A DNA stretch of 7,107 bases. Origin: Bacillota bacterium. Lineage in GTDB: Bacteria > Bacillota > Bacilli > Alicyclobacillales > SLC66. The notes under the pieces were generated by a model. That model had not been told where the DNA came from. It was given only the letters and a program-made list of their open reading frames with translations, and did not search any database. Both the position numbers and the translations under genes were made by a program. Shown piece after piece: positions 5,787-7,107 of the stretch (position 1 is the first letter of the stretch; each line of letters opens with the position of its first letter). The stretch is taken from assembly GCA_021799325.1 (NCBI GenBank), contig JAJZAS010000077.1, positions 1-7,107 of the forward strand, given 5' to 3'.

Positions 5787-6296
5787 ATGGACATCGAACG
5801 CACTTTTTCCGTTTTGGTGAATGACAGGCCTGGCGTCCTCACGAGAATCGCCGGACTCTTTGCCCGTCGTGGCTTCAACATTTCCAGTATCACAGTTGGG
5901 ACTGCCGAAGAAGAGGGAGTCAGCCGCATGACCATTGTCAGCCATGGAGATGAGGCCATGGCAATGCAGGTGTTGACGCAGGTTGGCAAATTGGTCGACG
6001 TGCTGGATGTCATTGATATGTCGAAGGAAAAAATCGTCAAGCGCGAGTTGGCGCTCATCAAGGTGAAGGCGGAACGCAGCAACCGCCAAGAAATTTCGCA
6101 CATTCTCGATCCATTCCGCGTCTCGGTGGTGGATGTGGGGCATTCGTCCATCACGGTACAGATCACGGGGGACGTGGAGAAAATCGATGCGCTCATCGGT
6201 CTGTTGCGTCCTTATGGCATCATCGAAATTTCGAGGACAGGTGTAACGGCATTGCTTCGTTCTGGTACGGAAGAAGCGAGCGATGCGGCAGTATAA
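5787..6296 (+). CDS. ilvN: Acetohydroxyacid synthase, small regulatory subunit
   Basis: Regulatory partner of IlvB that raises catalytic activity and, by family knowledge, confers feedback inhibition by valine. The 169 residues match the usual IlvN/IlvH length. An N-terminal ACT domain (about 4-78) contains FSVLVNDRPGVLTRIAGLFARRGFNISSITVG, the region that forms the effector site in homologues; the C-terminal domain (about 84-158) has KRELALIKVKAE, the DPFRVSVVDVG segment and GIIEISRTGVTALLRG-like residues. Only 2 nt separate its ATG from the ilvB stop, and its ribosome binding site (GGAGTGAAGAG, from 5771) lies within the end of ilvB, so translation is probably coupled, suiting the stoichiometry of the complex. 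Some bacteria call this gene ilvH. Confidence 0.97.
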   Translation: MDIERTFSVLVNDRPGVLTRIAGLFARRGFNISSITVGTAEEEGVSRMTIVSHGDEAMAMQVLTQVGKLVDVLDVIDMSKEKIVKRELALIKVKAERSNRQEISHILDPFRVSVVDVGHSSITVQITGDVEKIDALIGLLRPYGIIEISRTGVTALLRSGTEEASDAAV

Positions 6297-6357
6297 GTGG
6301 AATGTTTGTAACTGAACTATCAATCATCGGTGAGAAGAGAAAGTGAGTGGCGAATCA

Positions 6358-7107
6358 ATGGATATGTTTTATGAAAATGATGCGGACTTGAGTGTGTTAT
6401 CTGGGAAAACAGTAGCGGTACTAGGCTATGGCAGCCAAGGTCATTCGCAGGCGCAAAACTTGCGTGACAGCGGGGTAAAAGTGATCATTGGGCAACGCCC
6501 TGGCAAGTCCGCGAAACAGGCAGAGGAAGACGGTTTTCAGGTCGTCTCCGTCAAAGAGGCGGCGCAAACCGCTGATGTGTTGCAAATTCTTTTGCCTGAT
6601 GAATCCCAGGGCAAGGTCTATCGTGAGGAAATTCTGCCCTACCTACGCAAAGGGCAAACATTGATGTTCTCCCATGGCTTTAACATTCACTTCCGTCAGG
6701 TAGTCCCACCGGAATTTGTCGATGTGGTCATGGTCGCGCCAAAAGGGCCCGGACACCTGGTGCGCCGTGTGTACGAGTCAGGCGGCGGGGTACCGGCACT
6801 CGTCGCGGTCGAACAGGATGCGAGCGGCCATGCGATGGCGACTGCACTAGCTTATGCGAAAGGAATCGGTGCCACCAAAGCAGGGGTTCTTACCACCACT
6901 TTCCGCGAAGAAACAGAAACCGATCTCTTTGGCGAGCAGGCTGTGCTTTGCGGCGGTCTTGCCGGGTTAATCAAGGCTGGATTTGAAACCCTCGTCGAAG
7001 CGGGCTATCAGCCGGAAGTGGCGTTTTTTGAATGCATGCATGAAATGAAACTAATCGTCGACCTGATCTATGAAGGCGGACTCTCCCGCATGAATTTTTC
7101 CATCAGC
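6358..7107 (+). CDS. ilvC: Ketol-acid reductoisomerase, partial (3' end outside the window)
   Basis: NADPH- and Mg-dependent isomerisation and reduction of acetolactate or acetohydroxybutyrate to the 2,3-dihydroxy acids, the step after IlvBN. The first 250 residues are present without a stop; the short class I enzyme has about 330-340, so roughly 85 are missing. Motifs: Rossmann GYGSQGHSQ (23-31); cofactor loop GQRPGKS (45-51); catalytic His106 in FSHGFNIHF; APKGPGH (127-133); Mg ligands Asp189 and Glu193 in ETDLFGEQ; Glu225 and Glu229 in FFECMHEMK; and Ser250 in the final SIS. Start: the ATG at 6358 is preferred, with GAGTGG-like pairing 7 nt upstream; an in-frame GTG at 6343 and an ATG at 6364 are possible, and none has a strong ribosome binding site. 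It lies 61 bp after ilvN with no promoter or terminator seen between them. Confidence 0.96.
   Translation, partial: MDMFYENDADLSVLSGKTVAVLGYGSQGHSQAQNLRDSGVKVIIGQRPGKSAKQAEEDGFQVVSVKEAAQTADVLQILLPDESQGKVYREEILPYLRKGQTLMFSHGFNIHFRQVVPPEFVDVVMVAPKGPGHLVRRVYESGGGVPALVAVEQDASGHAMATALAYAKGIGATKAGVLTTTFREETETDLFGEQAVLCGGLAGLIKAGFETLVEAGYQPEVAFFECMHEMKLIVDLIYEGGLSRMNFSIS

Noticed and set aside
5670..6323. Minus-strand open frames opposite ilvB 3' end and ilvN (217 and 164 codons)
   Set aside because: These are complements of the conserved ilvB and ilvN coding sequence, with no ribosome binding site or domain signature, so they are shadows.

Overview
The window looks like a piece of a Bacillota (Firmicutes, class Bacilli-like) chromosome. 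The evidence is strong AGGAG-type ribosome binding sites, canonical sigma-A promoters, ThrC, Hom and IlvC proteins that resemble their Bacillus counterparts throughout, a Firmicutes-type PheB (UPF0735) ACT protein, and a ykkC-class riboswitch. Finer placement, for example among Alicyclobacillaceae-like bacilli, is only a guess. There are no mobile elements, CRISPR arrays, tRNAs or rRNAs.

Layout. Two amino-acid biosynthesis clusters diverge from a 363-bp control region (2640-3002). Leftward, on the minus strand, are pheB (ACT-domain regulator-like protein), hom (homoserine dehydrogenase) and thrC (threonine synthase, TTG start, cut by the window edge). Rightward, on the plus strand, are ilvE (branched-chain aminotransferase), ilvB and ilvN (acetohydroxyacid synthase large and small subunits) and ilvC (ketol-acid reductoisomerase, cut by the right edge).

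Control region. Two good promoters stand back to back: minus TTGCAA-17-TATAAT and plus TTGACC-17-TATAAT, with only 6 bp between their -35 hexamers. The rightward transcript then carries a ykkC-family aptamer (P1, two internal hairpins, P3, and the conserved CUAGGGUUCCG and GAUAAAAGCC signatures). Upstream of ilvE this is best read as subtype 2a, the ppGpp riboswitch. Its P3 3' strand is shared with a 25-pair terminator-like hairpin that ends in a U-rich tract before the ilvE start. This geometry predicts a ligand-ON switch: the stringent-response alarmone would allow transcription of the branched-chain operon.

How the genes work together. Hom and ThrC are on the route from aspartate semialdehyde to threonine, which is the precursor of isoleucine through threonine deaminase (ilvA, not in this window). 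IlvBN, IlvC and IlvE carry out the first, second and last steps shared by valine and isoleucine synthesis; IlvE also makes leucine. ilvD and the leu genes are not seen and may lie beyond the right edge. The genes themselves are ordinary and intact. The notable feature is the regulatory RNA and the compact divergent control region.
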